Origin: a bacterium
GTDB taxonomy: Bacteria; SZUA-79; Acidulodesulfobacterales; Acidulodesulfobacteraceae
Assembly (NCBI GenBank): GCA_021822485.1
Contig: JAKAQP010000003.1
Span: forward strand, 1-64,000
Length of the DNA stretch: 64,000 nucleotides
Reading direction: 5' to 3'
Both the position numbers and the translations under genes were made by a program. Below the pieces are notes generated by a model, which was not told the origin of the DNA, made no database searches, and saw nothing but the letters and a program-made list of their open reading frames with translations. Below, piece after piece: positions 19,560 through 30,528 of the stretch. Position 1 is the first letter of the stretch; every line of letters starts with the position of its first letter.

Positions 19560-20816
19560 TCAACCCTCCCATTTTTTAAAGACTAACGTAGCGTTGGTTC
19601 CGCCGAAACCGAAAGAATTCGATATGGCAAACTTTATGTCCCCTTTTTGAGCCGTATTAGGAACATAATCGAGATCGCATTCTTCGTCTCTTTCTTCCAG
19701 ATTAATAGTCGGCGGTATAATTCCCGTTTTAACGGTCAGCACGGTAGCAACCGCCTCTATTCCTCCTGCGGCCCCCAAGGAGTGCCCTATCATAGATTTA
19801 ATAGAACTTATTTTAAGTTTATACGCCTTATCTCCAAAAAGCTGTTTTATAGCTTTTGTTTCATTTAAATCATTATAATACGTCGACGTCCCATGGGCAT
19901 TTACATAATCAACATCGTCCGGATTTATCCCTCCGTCTTCAATCGCATTTTTCATGCTGTAATACGCCCCTTTCGCTTCGGGATCCGGCGTAGATAAATG
20001 ATATGCGTCCGAAGACACTCCGTATCCTACTATCTCGGCATATATTTTTGCTCCTCTTTCAAGCGCGGAATTCATTTCTTCCAAAATTAATATACCTGCG
20101 CCTTCGCTTACTACGAAACCGTCTCTTTGGTTATCAAACGGCCTTGAAGCCTTAGCCGGTTCGTCGTTCCTTGTGGAAAGAGCTTTCATTGCGTTAAAAC
20201 CCGAAATACACAGAGGCGATATAGTCGATTCGGCTCCTCCGGCTATCATCGCGTCGGCATCGCCTCTTGCGACAATTTTATAAGCGTCTCCGATAGAATT
20301 TGTACCCGTTGAACAAGCCGATACCGTACTTGCGTTAGGCCCTTTTGCTCCGGTCATTATAGAAACCTGCCCCGGAGCAAGATTTATCAAAAGCATCGGT
20401 ATAAAAAACGGAGAAATCTTTTTGGGTCCGCCCTCTAAAAGCATAGAATGATATTTTTCTATAGTCATAAGACCGCCTATGCCGGCTCCAATCCAAACGC
20501 CTATCTTGTGGGCGTTAGCATCGTTAATTTGAAGCCCCGACATATCTAAAGCCATCTTAGACGCTGCTACGGCATAGTGTATGAACTGATCCATCTTTTT
20601 AACTTCTTTTTTTTCTATAAATTTTTCCGGATCAAATCCTTTAACTTCGCCGGCTATCTTTGTTGCATAGCCTTCGGTATCGAATCTTGTAATATGTCCT
20701 ACGCCGCTTTCTCCTTTGGTCATTCTTTCCCATGAAGTTTCTGCGTCGTTGCCGAGCGCCGTAATCATGGAATATCCTGTTACGACGACCCTTCTTTTGC
20801 AATTAATTTTTTCCAT
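19560..20816 (-). CDS. fabF: 3-oxoacyl-ACP synthase II
   Basis: 'RRVVVTGYSMITALGND', 'SACSTGTNSIGDA', 'SIKSMIGHSLGAAGGIEA', 'NSFGFGGTNA'. Confidence 0.97.
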   Translation of the reverse strand: MEKINCKRRVVVTGYSMITALGNDAETSWERMTKGESGVGHITRFDTEGYATKIAGEVKGFDPEKFIEKKEVKKMDQFIHYAVAASKMALDMSGLQINDANAHKIGVWIGAGIGGLMTIEKYHSMLLEGGPKKISPFFIPMLLINLAPGQVSIMTGAKGPNASTVSACSTGTNSIGDAYKIVARGDADAMIAGGAESTISPLCISGFNAMKALSTRNDEPAKASRPFDNQRDGFVVSEGAGILILEEMNSALERGAKIYAEIVGYGVSSDAYHLSTPDPEAKGAYYSMKNAIEDGGINPDDVDYVNAHGTSTYYNDLNETKAIKQLFGDKAYKLKISSIKSMIGHSLGAAGGIEAVATVLTVKTGIIPPTINLEERDEECDLDYVPNTAQKGDIKFAISNSFGFGGTNATLVFKKWEG

Positions 20817-20852
20817 AATAAGAATAATTTAGTACATTGTAAATAAATTATA

Positions 20853-21086
20853 TTATTTTGTATGTTCGTCGATATATGAAACGGCATCCTGAACCGTTTT
20901 AATTTTTTCGGCATCTTCGTCGGATATTTCTATTCCGAATTCTTCCTCGAAAGCCATTACTAATTCGACGGTATCTAAAGAATCTGCTCCTAGATCCTCA
21001 ACGAAAGAAGCTTCGTTTGTAACTTCATCGGGCGTAACTCCCAACTGCTCGACGATAATCTCTTTTACCTTGCTCTCCACTGACAT
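20853..21086 (-). CDS. acpP: Acyl carrier protein
   Basis: 77 aa with '[25 protein letters not shown]'. Confidence 0.98.
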   Translation of the reverse strand: MSVESKVKEIIVEQLGVTPDEVTNEASFVEDLGADSLDTVELVMAFEEEFGIEISDEDAEKIKTVQDAVSYIDEHTK

Positions 21087-21117
21087 TTCTTTTCACCTCC
21101 TCCTTGTTATATTATAG

Positions 21118-21181
21118 TGCCAGAATTCAATTCTGTCCCCATCACAAATTTGACAACGGTGCCAGAATTCAATTCTGTCCC
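21118..21181. repeat. Two direct 22-bp copies of a REP-like palindromic unit (tgccagaattcaattctgtccc)
   Basis: Identical copies at 21118-21139 and 21160-21181; related palindromes at 28828-28856 and 33783-33811. Confidence 0.8.
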
Positions 21182-21185
21182 TGGA

Positions 21186-21938
21186 CTACATATACATCCC
21201 GCCGTTAACGTTTAAAACGGTGCCGGTAATATAGGCTGAAAGTTCCGAGCATAGAAAGAGAACGGCGTTTGCTATCTCCTCCGGTTCGGCTATTTTATTT
21301 AAAGGAATACTTTTTTTAATAGCATCTTTTACGTCTTCAGGCAGTTTATCCGTCATTACCGTCCTTATAAATCCGGGGGCTATCGCATTTGCGAGTATTC
21401 CTCTCGCCGCATATTCTTTTGCTATAGATTTTGTAAAAGCTATAATTCCTGCTTTAGAAGCAGCATAGTTAGCCTGTCCCGTATTGCCTATTTCTCCTAT
21501 AACCGAGGCTATGCTTATTATTCTTCCGGACTTTGCCTTAAACATATGTTTTAATACATTTTTGGTAATATAGAACATACCGTTAAGATTAACGTCTATA
21601 ACGTCTAACCAGTCTTCGTCGCTCATCCTTATAAGCAGGCCGTCTTTAACTATTCCGGCATTATTGACGAGAATATCTATTTTAGATTCTTTTGATACAA
21701 CTGCATTAACCGTATCGGAAATTTTTGCTGAATTTTTAACGTTTGAAGTATAAAAATCAAAATCGGCTGATATTTTTTTAATTTCATCCTTAACGGTTTC
21801 AAATTTTTTATCGTCTATATCGATTATTATAACTCTTGCGCCTGCATTAAGCAAAACCTTAGATATAGACAGCCCTATTCCGGAAGAACCTCCGGTCACA
21901 ACAGCTATTTTACCTTTTAGGTCTATTTTAACGGACAT
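21186..21938 (-). CDS. fabG: 3-oxoacyl-ACP reductase
   Basis: SDR 'VTGGSSGIG', 'NNAG', 'YAASKAG', 'NAIAPGFIRT'. Confidence 0.95.
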   Translation of the reverse strand: MSVKIDLKGKIAVVTGGSSGIGLSISKVLLNAGARVIIIDIDDKKFETVKDEIKKISADFDFYTSNVKNSAKISDTVNAVVSKESKIDILVNNAGIVKDGLLIRMSDEDWLDVIDVNLNGMFYITKNVLKHMFKAKSGRIISIASVIGEIGNTGQANYAASKAGIIAFTKSIAKEYAARGILANAIAPGFIRTVMTDKLPEDVKDAIKKSIPLNKIAEPEEIANAVLFLCSELSAYITGTVLNVNGGMYM

Positions 21939-21965
21939 AAATCGCTCCTGTATTTAATAAATTTA

Positions 21966-22946
21966 TCAATTTTCTAATTTTATTTTATCGAATTCTTTAA
22001 GCGAATCTACGGAATTAATAGAGACGGCATCTGCATTTTTATCTATTCTTTTAATTAATCCGCTTAATACGTTTGACGGTCCAATTTCTATAAACTTAGT
22101 AATTCCGGATATTTTCTCCATATTTATCACTAAATCTTTCCACATAACCGGCGACGTTATCTGCTCTAAAAGAAATTTGACGGCATCGTCTTTTTTAAAA
22201 TAATTAAGCGACGTTGCGTTGGAAAATATTTCAAAACGGGCATCGCTGAAACGGCTTGGGTCTATAAACGAAGATAGGTTTTCTTTTGCTTTAGCCATAA
22301 AAGGCGTATGAAACGGGGCGCTTACGGGAAGCGTAACTATTTTTTTTGCTCCTTTTTCCTTAAGCAGTGCGCACGTATCGTCTATAAAAGACGAAATTCC
22401 GGATATCACCGTCTGAATCGAAGAGTTTAAGTTTGCTATAAAAACCCCTTCTTCATTTTTTGAAGCATTGACTTCTTTTATAACGTTTTTTATTATGCCG
22501 TCGTCAAGGCCTATAACTGCCGCCATTTTGCCGAAACCTACCGGACAAGCCGTCTGCATAAACAATCCTCTTTTCTTGACTATTAAAAGAGCATAATTAA
22601 AGTCGATGCTTCCTGCCGAAACATTTGCCGTATATTCCCCCAAACTATGCCCAGATACGCATTTCGGCTTTAAGCCGAATTCTTTTTCTATCACTCTGAG
22701 AATGGCAATACTGACGGTCAAAAGTGCCGGCTGAGTATTTTCCGTCAAGTTCAACTCGCTTTCGTTGCCGCCGAGAATTAAATCTTTCATATCCTGCTTT
22801 AAGATGTCCGAAGATTCTTCCAAGATATGGCGAGCTTCGTTAAAATTTTCAAAAAAATCTTTCCCCATCCCTATATGCTGAGAACCTTGACCGGGAAAAA
22901 CAAAAGCAATATTTGAATTTAAATTTAAAGATTTTTCTATTTCCAT
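21966..22946 (-). CDS. fabD: Malonyl-CoA:ACP transacylase
   Basis: 'FVFPGQGSQHIGMGKDF', 'VSGHSLGEYTA'. Confidence 0.96.
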   Translation of the reverse strand: MEIEKSLNLNSNIAFVFPGQGSQHIGMGKDFFENFNEARHILEESSDILKQDMKDLILGGNESELNLTENTQPALLTVSIAILRVIEKEFGLKPKCVSGHSLGEYTANVSAGSIDFNYALLIVKKRGLFMQTACPVGFGKMAAVIGLDDGIIKNVIKEVNASKNEEGVFIANLNSSIQTVISGISSFIDDTCALLKEKGAKKIVTLPVSAPFHTPFMAKAKENLSSFIDPSRFSDARFEIFSNATSLNYFKKDDAVKFLLEQITSPVMWKDLVINMEKISGITKFIEIGPSNVLSGLIKRIDKNADAVSINSVDSLKEFDKIKLEN

Positions 22947-22970
22947 AAATTTTATATAAACAAAATATAA

Positions 22971-23918
22971 TTAATTCGTTACAAACTTTCCTGCGTTTTT
23001 AAAAAACGCTTCCGTCTGCGAAACAATTTCGTCGATAACTTCTTTTACCGTTTTTTCTTCTTTTATAAGGCCTGCTATCTGCCCGCTCATTAAAGAACCC
23101 ATTTCCGCATCTCCGTCAACCGATGCCGCTTTTAATTTTCCTGTTCCAAGTTTTTCGTATTCTTCTATAGGCGCGCATTTTTCTTCAAGCTCAAGAAACA
23201 TTTTTGCAAGCTTGTTTTTTAAAACTCTGACGGGATGGCCGGTCGGCCTTCCCGTAACGACGGTATCTCTGTCTGACGCTTTTATAACGGAATTTTTCCA
23301 GTTCTGATGTATATGGCACTCCTTAGTCGCAAGAAACCTCGTTCCCATTTGAATGCCGCTTGCGCCGAGACATAACGCCGCCGCAAAACCCCTATAATCG
23401 GCAATACCGCCTGCGGCTATTACCGGAATATTAACGGCGTCGGCAACCTGCGGAACCAAAGCCATAGTAGTAATTTCGCCTATATGTCCTCCCGATTCCA
23501 TGCCTTCCGCAATTACGGCATCCGCTCCGGCTTTTTCCATTCTTTTTGCAAGAGCCGTAGAAGGTATAACGGGTATAACCTTTATTCCGGCATCATGAAA
23601 CCTTTTTATGTAAGGGCCCGCATTGCCCGCCCCTGTCGTAACTATCGCGACTTTTTCTTTTATTACCGCATCTATAAGCTCTTCGATATAGCTTAAATAT
23701 AATATAAGATTAACCCCGAACGGTTTGTCCGTACTTTCTTTTGCCTTTCTTATTTCCTGCACGACAATATCCGGCGGCATCTGTCCGGCGCCTATAATAC
23801 CCAAACCTCCCGCATTTGAAACGGCCGCGGCAAGCCTGTGGTTTGACGCCCATGCCATACCGCCCTGAAATACCGGATATTTTATTCCAAGAATATCGCA
23901 GACAGGAGATTTTATCAT
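22971..23918 (-). CDS. fabK: FMN-dependent enoyl-ACP reductase FabK
   Basis: 2-nitropropane dioxygenase/FabK fold: 'YPVFQGGMAW', 'GMESGGHIG', 'PVIAAGGIADYRGFAAAL.LGASGIQMGTRFLATKEC'; sits inside the fab cluster. Confidence 0.9.
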   Translation of the reverse strand: MIKSPVCDILGIKYPVFQGGMAWASNHRLAAAVSNAGGLGIIGAGQMPPDIVVQEIRKAKESTDKPFGVNLILYLSYIEELIDAVIKEKVAIVTTGAGNAGPYIKRFHDAGIKVIPVIPSTALAKRMEKAGADAVIAEGMESGGHIGEITTMALVPQVADAVNIPVIAAGGIADYRGFAAALCLGASGIQMGTRFLATKECHIHQNWKNSVIKASDRDTVVTGRPTGHPVRVLKNKLAKMFLELEEKCAPIEEYEKLGTGKLKAASVDGDAEMGSLMSGQIAGLIKEEKTVKEVIDEIVSQTEAFFKNAGKFVTN

Positions 23919-23924
23919 TTTATT

Positions 23925-24908
23925 CTACCACCTTATTATAGAAGAAGCCCATGTTAAACCTGCGCCTATAGCATCTATAAGCACTATGTCGTTTTCTTTA
24001 ATTCTGCCCGACGAATAAGCTTCGTCGAGAGCAATCGGTATCGACCCGCTTGAAGTATTTCCGTATTTTTCCACGTTAACGAAAACTCTTTCCATAGGAA
24101 ATTTTAATTTCTTTGCCGTAGCTTCTATAATTCTGACGTTGGCCTGGTGCGGAACGAATAAATCTATATCTTCCGGTTTAAGTCCGTTAAAATCTATCGC
24201 TTCCTGGGCTATATCTTTAAGATAATTTACGGCATACCTGAACAGTTCGGAACCTTTCATTTTTATATAATGCTCGCGGCCGTTGACGCTTTCGTGACTG
24301 GCCGGCATCAAAGAGCCGCCGGCTTTAAGCATTAAAATATCGTCGTGTCCGCCTTCGGAATGCATATGCGTAGAAAGAATACCGCGGTTATTTTGAATAT
24401 TTGCCGTCAACACCGCGGCGCCCCCGCCGTCTCCGAATAAAACGCAGGTCGACCTGTCTTCGTAGTCCGTAATTCTTGAAAGCAGATCGGCTCCTATAAC
24501 TAAAATATTTTTATATTTTCCGGATTTGATAAAACTGTCGGCTACGGACAACGAATATATAAAACCGCTGCAACCCGCACTGATATCGAAAGCCGCCGCA
24601 TTCTTAAGTCCCAATTTGTTCTGCACTATACAGGACGTCGACGGAAAAATCATATCGGGAGTTATAGTTCCGACAAGTATAAGCTCTATGTCTTCCGGTT
24701 TTAAACCTGAAATATCTAATGCTTTTTTTGCCGCAGCCGCCGCAATGTCGGAGGTCGTCAAACCTTTTTCCGCAATTCTCCTTTCTTTTATGCCCGTCCT
24801 GGAAATAATCCATTCGTCGGACGTGTCCACTATATTGCACAATTCTTCGTTAGTCAAAACTTTTTCCGGAACAAAAGAACCAATCCCGACAATTTTTGAA
24901 TATATCAA
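23925..24908 (-). CDS. fabH: 3-oxoacyl-ACP synthase III
   Basis: 'DTSDEWIISRTGIKERRIA', 'FDISAGCSGFIYSL', 'PHQANVRIIEA', 'KYGNTSSGSIPIAL'. Confidence 0.97.
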   Translation of the reverse strand: MIYSKIVGIGSFVPEKVLTNEELCNIVDTSDEWIISRTGIKERRIAEKGLTTSDIAAAAAKKALDISGLKPEDIELILVGTITPDMIFPSTSCIVQNKLGLKNAAAFDISAGCSGFIYSLSVADSFIKSGKYKNILVIGADLLSRITDYEDRSTCVLFGDGGGAAVLTANIQNNRGILSTHMHSEGGHDDILMLKAGGSLMPASHESVNGREHYIKMKGSELFRYAVNYLKDIAQEAIDFNGLKPEDIDLFVPHQANVRIIEATAKKLKFPMERVFVNVEKYGNTSSGSIPIALDEAYSSGRIKENDIVLIDAIGAGLTWASSIIRW

Positions 24909-24931
24909 CTTAAATTAAACTCCGTAATTAA

Positions 24932-25945
24932 TTAATTTGGGATATTTTGGGCATTTGCTTCGATTTTATTGCTTATATTATGTATTATTCCTTTTTCAAC
25001 GAAATGCTTTGCTACCAATATTGCGCTCGTTAAAGCTTTTGGACTTGCTCCTCCGTGCGCTATAAAAGCGGCTCCGTTAACGCCCAGTAACGGGGCGCCG
25101 CCGTATTCGTTATGGTCCACTAGCTTTTTAAATTTTTTTAAAGATTTTCTTGCCATAAAAAAACCGCACTTTGCCATAAAACTTTTGTTTATCTCTTCCC
25201 TTAAAAGATTAAAAATGGTCTCCGCCAATGTTTCCGCCGCTTTCAATATAACGTTTCCCGTAAAACCGTCGCAAACGACTACATCTACTTTGCCGTTAAA
25301 CACTTCCCTTCCTTCCACGTATCCGTAAAAATTTAAATCTGTATTTTTAATTATAGCAAATGCTTCCCTTGTAAGGTCGTTTCCTTTAGAGGCCTCTTCG
25401 CCGTTGCTTAATAATCCTACCTTTGGATTGTCGATTCCCTTCATAAACGAGGCATATTCCGAACCCATTATGGCAAATTCCGCAAGATGATAAGGTTTAA
25501 CGTCAACGTTAGCCCCAGCATCTATTAAAACGGTATATCCTCCGACTGCCGGCATAATCGTTGCGATAGCAGGTCTGTCTATTCCGTTAATTCTTTTAAA
25601 AACAAACATGGCGATAGCCAGAGAGGCTCCGCTGTTACCCGCGCTGATAATTGCATCGGCTTCATTCTTTTTTACTAATTCGTAAGCGACGCGCATTGAA
25701 GAATTTTTTTTATTTCTTACTATAGCCGAAGGCGAATCTTCCATCGTTATGCGTTCAGGCGCATGAACTATTTTAATTCTGGAGCCGTCATAATTATTTT
25801 TTTTAAGAGCATCTCTTAAGACGGTTTCATCGCCGGTTATAGTTATTTCTATATCCTTATTTGATTCAACTGCGGCTATAGCTCCAATAACTTCAGGTTC
25901 GGGCGCCTTGTCCGAGCCGAAACCGTCTAAAGCGATTCTAATCAT
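24932..25945 (-). CDS. plsX: Phosphate acyltransferase PlsX
   Basis: 'IALDGFGSDKAPEPEVIGA', 'DAIISAGNSGASLA', 'GGAPLLGVNGAAFIAHGGAS'. Confidence 0.96.
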   Translation of the reverse strand: MIRIALDGFGSDKAPEPEVIGAIAAVESNKDIEITITGDETVLRDALKKNNYDGSRIKIVHAPERITMEDSPSAIVRNKKNSSMRVAYELVKKNEADAIISAGNSGASLAIAMFVFKRINGIDRPAIATIMPAVGGYTVLIDAGANVDVKPYHLAEFAIMGSEYASFMKGIDNPKVGLLSNGEEASKGNDLTREAFAIIKNTDLNFYGYVEGREVFNGKVDVVVCDGFTGNVILKAAETLAETIFNLLREEINKSFMAKCGFFMARKSLKKFKKLVDHNEYGGAPLLGVNGAAFIAHGGASPKALTSAILVAKHFVEKGIIHNISNKIEANAQNIPN

Positions 25946-25982
25946 TAACAGTCTCCAAGTTAACGCATAGGCGTCCGCTTAT

Positions 25983-26174
25983 TTAAGATTTTTCCTGCGC
26001 TTTTTCCGCCGTTATTTTTCTGCCTTTATAAGTTTTACAGCTGGGACACATCCTGTGAGGAAGAATAGGTTCGCCGCAATTAGGGCATTTTGAATAATTA
26101 ACGGGCGTAAGTCTGTCATGCGTCCTCCTTTTATCCCTTCTGCATTTTGAATGTCTTTTCTTTGGATTTGCCAT
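25983..26174 (-). CDS. rpmF: 50S ribosomal protein L32
   Basis: 'MANPKKRHSKCRRDKRRTHDRL' with zinc ribbon. Confidence 0.97.
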   Translation of the reverse strand: MANPKKRHSKCRRDKRRTHDRLTPVNYSKCPNCGEPILPHRMCPSCKTYKGRKITAEKAQEKS

Positions 26175-26257
26175 TTGAAATTCTCCTATTTATCTTTGTA
26201 TAAAAAATTATAAAAATCTATGCTATATTATTAAATTAAAATTATAAAAAGTCAATT

Positions 26258-28759
26258 TCATTTTTCTAACGCTATTAAAATATTATCGTCGGAGGTCTTA
26301 AAATCTGCTTTATCGGAAAAGATTAAACGCTCGGCCCTGACTGCCGACCTTATATCGCCGGAAATATCATTTACGATTTCTATATAGTCCTGATTTAACG
26401 CCTGAATTAAGATTTTATGAACTTTATGATTCTGGTGAAGATTTAAATTAGTGCGCAGTTTCCTGGAAGCATCAAGAATATTCAGCAATATAGTCGAGTA
26501 TTTTAAAGAATCTTTAAAAACTAAATCGTTTCTAAACTCCGGCCAAAAAGATTTATGTATGCTTTTATCTTTTTCATATCTTTTATAGAACGACAGATAG
26601 AGTTCCTCGGTTATAAAAGGCATAAAAGGCGCAAACATTTTAACGGCATTTAAAGAAATAAAATACATAATATTCAGCAGAGGTTTTTTTCTTTCGGTGC
26701 TTTCTTCGTTTTCGTCCCAAAACACGTTTTTTATAATTTCAAGATAGTTATCGCAGTATGAATTATAGAAAAAATCCTGCAGAGCTCTCATGCACAGAGA
26801 ATATTCGTAAGACTCCATATAATTGCAGCAAGATTTCAGCGTGTTTTCGAATTCCGTCAATATCCATTCGTCTATGCGGCTAAGTTTAAGGTCTTTTATA
26901 TTTTTTTCGTAAGGATTAAAATCGGATTCTACGTTTGTTATCAAAAATCTTGCGGCGTTCCATATTTTAATAGTCAATCTTCTGCCGTTTGCAACGTCTT
27001 CTTCGCTGAAACGAAGGTCTTGCCCTAAATTTGCCTTAGATGCCCAGTATCTTAGGGCATCTGCCGAGTACTTGACGGTTATCTCTTCGGGGCTTACAAA
27101 ATTTCCCAAGCTTTTAGACATCTTCTTTCCGTTTTTGTCTAAACCCCATCCGCTTATCATTACGTCTTTGAAAGGTATGTCTCCCGTATGGTAAACTGAT
27201 TTTACGACCGTATAAAAAAGCCATGTGCGTATAATTTCCTGCGCCTGCGGACGCAGCCCCATAGGATAAATAATATTATAAAGTTTTTTGCTCTCTGCGT
27301 CTTCATATGACCATAATGAATTTATAAGAGGCGTAAGCGACGACGTCATCCATGTATCCATAACGTCGTTTTCGGGAGTCAATTTGCTTCCGCCGCATTT
27401 TTTGCATTTCATGTTTACCGGCATACTTACTGCGGGATCCACGGGAAGTTCTTTTTCTGAAGCGACGACGACTTCTCCGCATTCCGCACAGTACCAGACC
27501 GGAAACGGAACTCCGTAAAATCTCTGCCTCGAAATATTCCAGTCCCATTTAAGATTATTAATCCATTCATCGTATCTGGTTTTCATAAACTGAGGATGCC
27601 AGGACATTCTGTTGCCTGCATCTATAAATTTTTCTTTATTTTCTAAAATTTTTATAAACCACTGTTCTGCTAAAATAAATTCGACCGGAGTCGAACATCT
27701 GTCGTGAACTCCGACGTTATGATTCAGAGGCTTTTCCGACTTTATCAGTAACATTTTTCTTAAATCTTCGACTATGCCTTTTTTAGCGTCCCTAACGTTT
27801 AATCCTTTATAGCCGCCGGATAATTCGTTTAATCTTCCCGACCTGTCTATTATAATTGCCGTGTCTAAACTATGTTCTTTCCATTTCTTAACGTCTTCCG
27901 CATCGCCCCACGTACAGACCATCATAAGACCCGAACCGTAAGACATATCTACGGACTCGTCGTATTTAACCGGAACATTTTTATTGTACAGCGGAGTTTT
28001 GACGCTCTTTCCTTCCAGAAAACGATATCTTTCGTCCGACGGATTAGCGTAAACGGCGACGCATCCTCCGAGCAGTTCGGGACGCGTCGTAGATATAATA
28101 AGGCTTTTGCCTTCGTCTGATTTAAATTCTATATCGTACAGTACGCCTGCAAATTCTTCCAGTACTACGTCCGCCTGGGCAAGAGAAGTCCTGCACTGCG
28201 GACACCAAAGTATAGGTTCGTTGCGCCTCTCGATAAGGCCTTTGCCGTAAAGGCCGAGAAAAGATTTCTGAGCGGTCTTTCTGCATCTTTCGTCTATAGT
28301 GGAATACGATAAACTATAGTCGGCGCTTATTCCTACCGATCTCCATAGCGATTTGTATATATCTATTCCTATTTTTGTTTCTTTAAGGCATAAATCTATA
28401 AATTCTTCTCTCGTAATTTTAGATTTATTGATTTTATATTTTTTTTCTACGTAACGTTCGGTCGGAAGACCGTTGTCGTCGAAACCCATGGGATAGAAAA
28501 CGTTAAAACCTTTCATCCTTTTATATCTTATAATAAATTCCGCCTGCGAGTAACTCATTACGTGTCCGACATGCAGATGCGCCGACGAAACATAAGGAGG
28601 CGGAGTATCGACCGAATAAACGTCTCTTCCATTATCTTCCGAAGAAAATTTATAAATATCGTTGTCTTCCCAATATTTAGATATTTTTTCCTCTACCGAT
28701 TTGTGATCGTAATTTTTAGGAAAATCTTTGAAGTTTGCAAAATCGTTTTTTTCTTGCAT
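26258..28759 (-). CDS. valS: Valyl-tRNA synthetase
   Basis: 'PPPYVSSAHLHVGHVMSYSQAEFIIRYKRMKG', 'GLDKNGKKMSKSLGNFVSPEEI', 'DVMDTWMTSSLTP'. Confidence 0.95.
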   Translation of the reverse strand: MQEKNDFANFKDFPKNYDHKSVEEKISKYWEDNDIYKFSSEDNGRDVYSVDTPPPYVSSAHLHVGHVMSYSQAEFIIRYKRMKGFNVFYPMGFDDNGLPTERYVEKKYKINKSKITREEFIDLCLKETKIGIDIYKSLWRSVGISADYSLSYSTIDERCRKTAQKSFLGLYGKGLIERRNEPILWCPQCRTSLAQADVVLEEFAGVLYDIEFKSDEGKSLIISTTRPELLGGCVAVYANPSDERYRFLEGKSVKTPLYNKNVPVKYDESVDMSYGSGLMMVCTWGDAEDVKKWKEHSLDTAIIIDRSGRLNELSGGYKGLNVRDAKKGIVEDLRKMLLIKSEKPLNHNVGVHDRCSTPVEFILAEQWFIKILENKEKFIDAGNRMSWHPQFMKTRYDEWINNLKWDWNISRQRFYGVPFPVWYCAECGEVVVASEKELPVDPAVSMPVNMKCKKCGGSKLTPENDVMDTWMTSSLTPLINSLWSYEDAESKKLYNIIYPMGLRPQAQEIIRTWLFYTVVKSVYHTGDIPFKDVMISGWGLDKNGKKMSKSLGNFVSPEEITVKYSADALRYWASKANLGQDLRFSEEDVANGRRLTIKIWNAARFLITNVESDFNPYEKNIKDLKLSRIDEWILTEFENTLKSCCNYMESYEYSLCMRALQDFFYNSYCDNYLEIIKNVFWDENEESTERKKPLLNIMYFISLNAVKMFAPFMPFITEELYLSFYKRYEKDKSIHKSFWPEFRNDLVFKDSLKYSTILLNILDASRKLRTNLNLHQNHKVHKILIQALNQDYIEIVNDISGDIRSAVRAERLIFSDKADFKTSDDNILIALEK

Positions 28760-28827
28760 AGTTTTTCAAGTTTAGCAATTTTTTATTAAAAAATCAACTT
28801 TCCTTATAGAACACTTTCCTTATAGAT

Positions 28828-28856
28828 ACGGGGACATAATTAAATTCTGTCCCCGT
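28828..28856. repeat. REP-like palindrome acggggacataattaaattctgtccccgt
   Basis: 9-bp perfect arms ACGGGGACA/TGTCCCCGT; same 29-nt length as the 33783 copy. Confidence 0.8.
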
Positions 28857-28909
28857 CACAAAATGGAATAAGGTGACAGAAGGAAATTAAATATGATATA
28901 ATTATTAAA

Positions 28910-30433
28910 ATGTACCAGGTGCTTGCACGAAAATATAGACCCGGGATTTTCGACGAGATAATAGGGCAGGATGCAATCGTTCAAACCCTGAAAAATGCGG
29001 TAATAAACGACAGGCTTTCTCACGCATATATATTTACCGGAACCAGAGGCGTAGGCAAAACATCTATTGCCAGAATACTCGCAAAATCCATCAACTGCGA
29101 AAACGGTCCGACGGCTAATCCTTGCGGCGTGTGTTCGGCCTGCGTCCAAATTCAGAACGGAAGTTCGGTGGACGTCATAGAAATAGACGGTGCATCGAAT
29201 ACCGGAGTCGATTCGGTAAGAGAGTTAAAAGAAAACATAATATATTCGCCGCAAAGTTTAAGATTTAAAATCTATATAATAGACGAAGTCCATATGTTAT
29301 CCAACAGTGCGTTTAACGCTCTGTTAAAAACTCTGGAAGAACCTCCGGCTCACGCAAAATTTATCTTTGCCACTACCGAAATTCATAAAGTTCCGGAAAC
29401 TATTTTATCGAGATGCCAGAGATTCAACTTTAAACGGATACCGACGAAAATAATATTCGAAAAATTGAAGGATATCGCCAAAGCCGAAAACATTAACGCT
29501 GCTGACGAAAATCTAATGATTATAGCGTCTCTTGCCGACGGTTCGCTGAGAGATTCGCTTTCAATTTTCGACACGGTTATATCTTATTTCGGAAACGATA
29601 TTAAAGAAGACGTATCCGGCGTTCTGGGACTTACGTCTAAATCGATAACTTCAAAACTCATATCTTCTATATTCGATAAAGATTATGAAGGGTCGCTGAA
29701 AGCGGTAAAAGAAATTTACGATTCCGGAGCGGACTTAAGACAGTTCATGAAACAGGCGGCGCATTATATAAGAAACATAATAATCGTTAAATTGCGCTAT
29801 AAAGACCTTATATACGACTTAACCGACGAAGAAATTAAAACTATAGAACCCCTTGCGGAGCAAAAATCCCTTGAAGAGCTTTTAGATATGCTCGACGCAA
29901 TGATTAACGCCGACGTCAAATTTCAAAGAATTTCTTCGCCTTTATTAATGATGGAATTGACTATTTTCAGGCTGTTTAACGTTCCGGATAAAAAAAACGT
30001 GACCGAACTTATTTTAAAAATCAATGAATTAAAAAATCAAACTAAACATAATTACGGAACGGCAGAATCAATAAAACCTTATATGCCTATTGAAACGAAG
30101 TCTGCCGAAAAACAGAATACTATTATAAATAACCGGCTGAACGAAGAAAGATACGTTCAAGCTAAACCGGTCGAAGCGTTTAAGCAAATCGAGCCAAAAA
30201 AAGATTCCGGACAGTTTTTTGAACATGAAAAACTATTCGAACATTTTTCAAAAATGGACGAAAAGATAAATGAAAAAGAAAAAATAACAAAACCAAAAAA
30301 TTTTCAAACGGAAGAACTGCATCAGAAAGATTTTCAAAAAGACTTCCCCGAAAAAACAATAACGGGCGATAAAATAATAGAAAGTATAAAAGAAGTATTC
30401 GGCGACAGTATTAAAAGAATAGATAAAATATAA
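28910..30433 (+). CDS. dnaX: DNA polymerase III subunits gamma/tau
   Basis: 'MYQVLARKYRPGIFDEIIGQDAIVQTLKNAV', 'GTRGVGKTSIARILAK', 'EIDGASNTGVD'. Confidence 0.97.
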   Translation: MYQVLARKYRPGIFDEIIGQDAIVQTLKNAVINDRLSHAYIFTGTRGVGKTSIARILAKSINCENGPTANPCGVCSACVQIQNGSSVDVIEIDGASNTGVDSVRELKENIIYSPQSLRFKIYIIDEVHMLSNSAFNALLKTLEEPPAHAKFIFATTEIHKVPETILSRCQRFNFKRIPTKIIFEKLKDIAKAENINAADENLMIIASLADGSLRDSLSIFDTVISYFGNDIKEDVSGVLGLTSKSITSKLISSIFDKDYEGSLKAVKEIYDSGADLRQFMKQAAHYIRNIIIVKLRYKDLIYDLTDEEIKTIEPLAEQKSLEELLDMLDAMINADVKFQRISSPLLMMELTIFRLFNVPDKKNVTELILKINELKNQTKHNYGTAESIKPYMPIETKSAEKQNTIINNRLNEERYVQAKPVEAFKQIEPKKDSGQFFEHEKLFEHFSKMDEKINEKEKITKPKNFQTEELHQKDFQKDFPEKTITGDKIIESIKEVFGDSIKRIDKI

Positions 30434-30528
30434 CGCTATTAAAAGTTAAACGTTTGCAAAAAAATAAAAAATTAAATAAAATATATTAAAATTTAAAAAT
30501 CTATTAAAATAAATTGGAGGCTCATAAA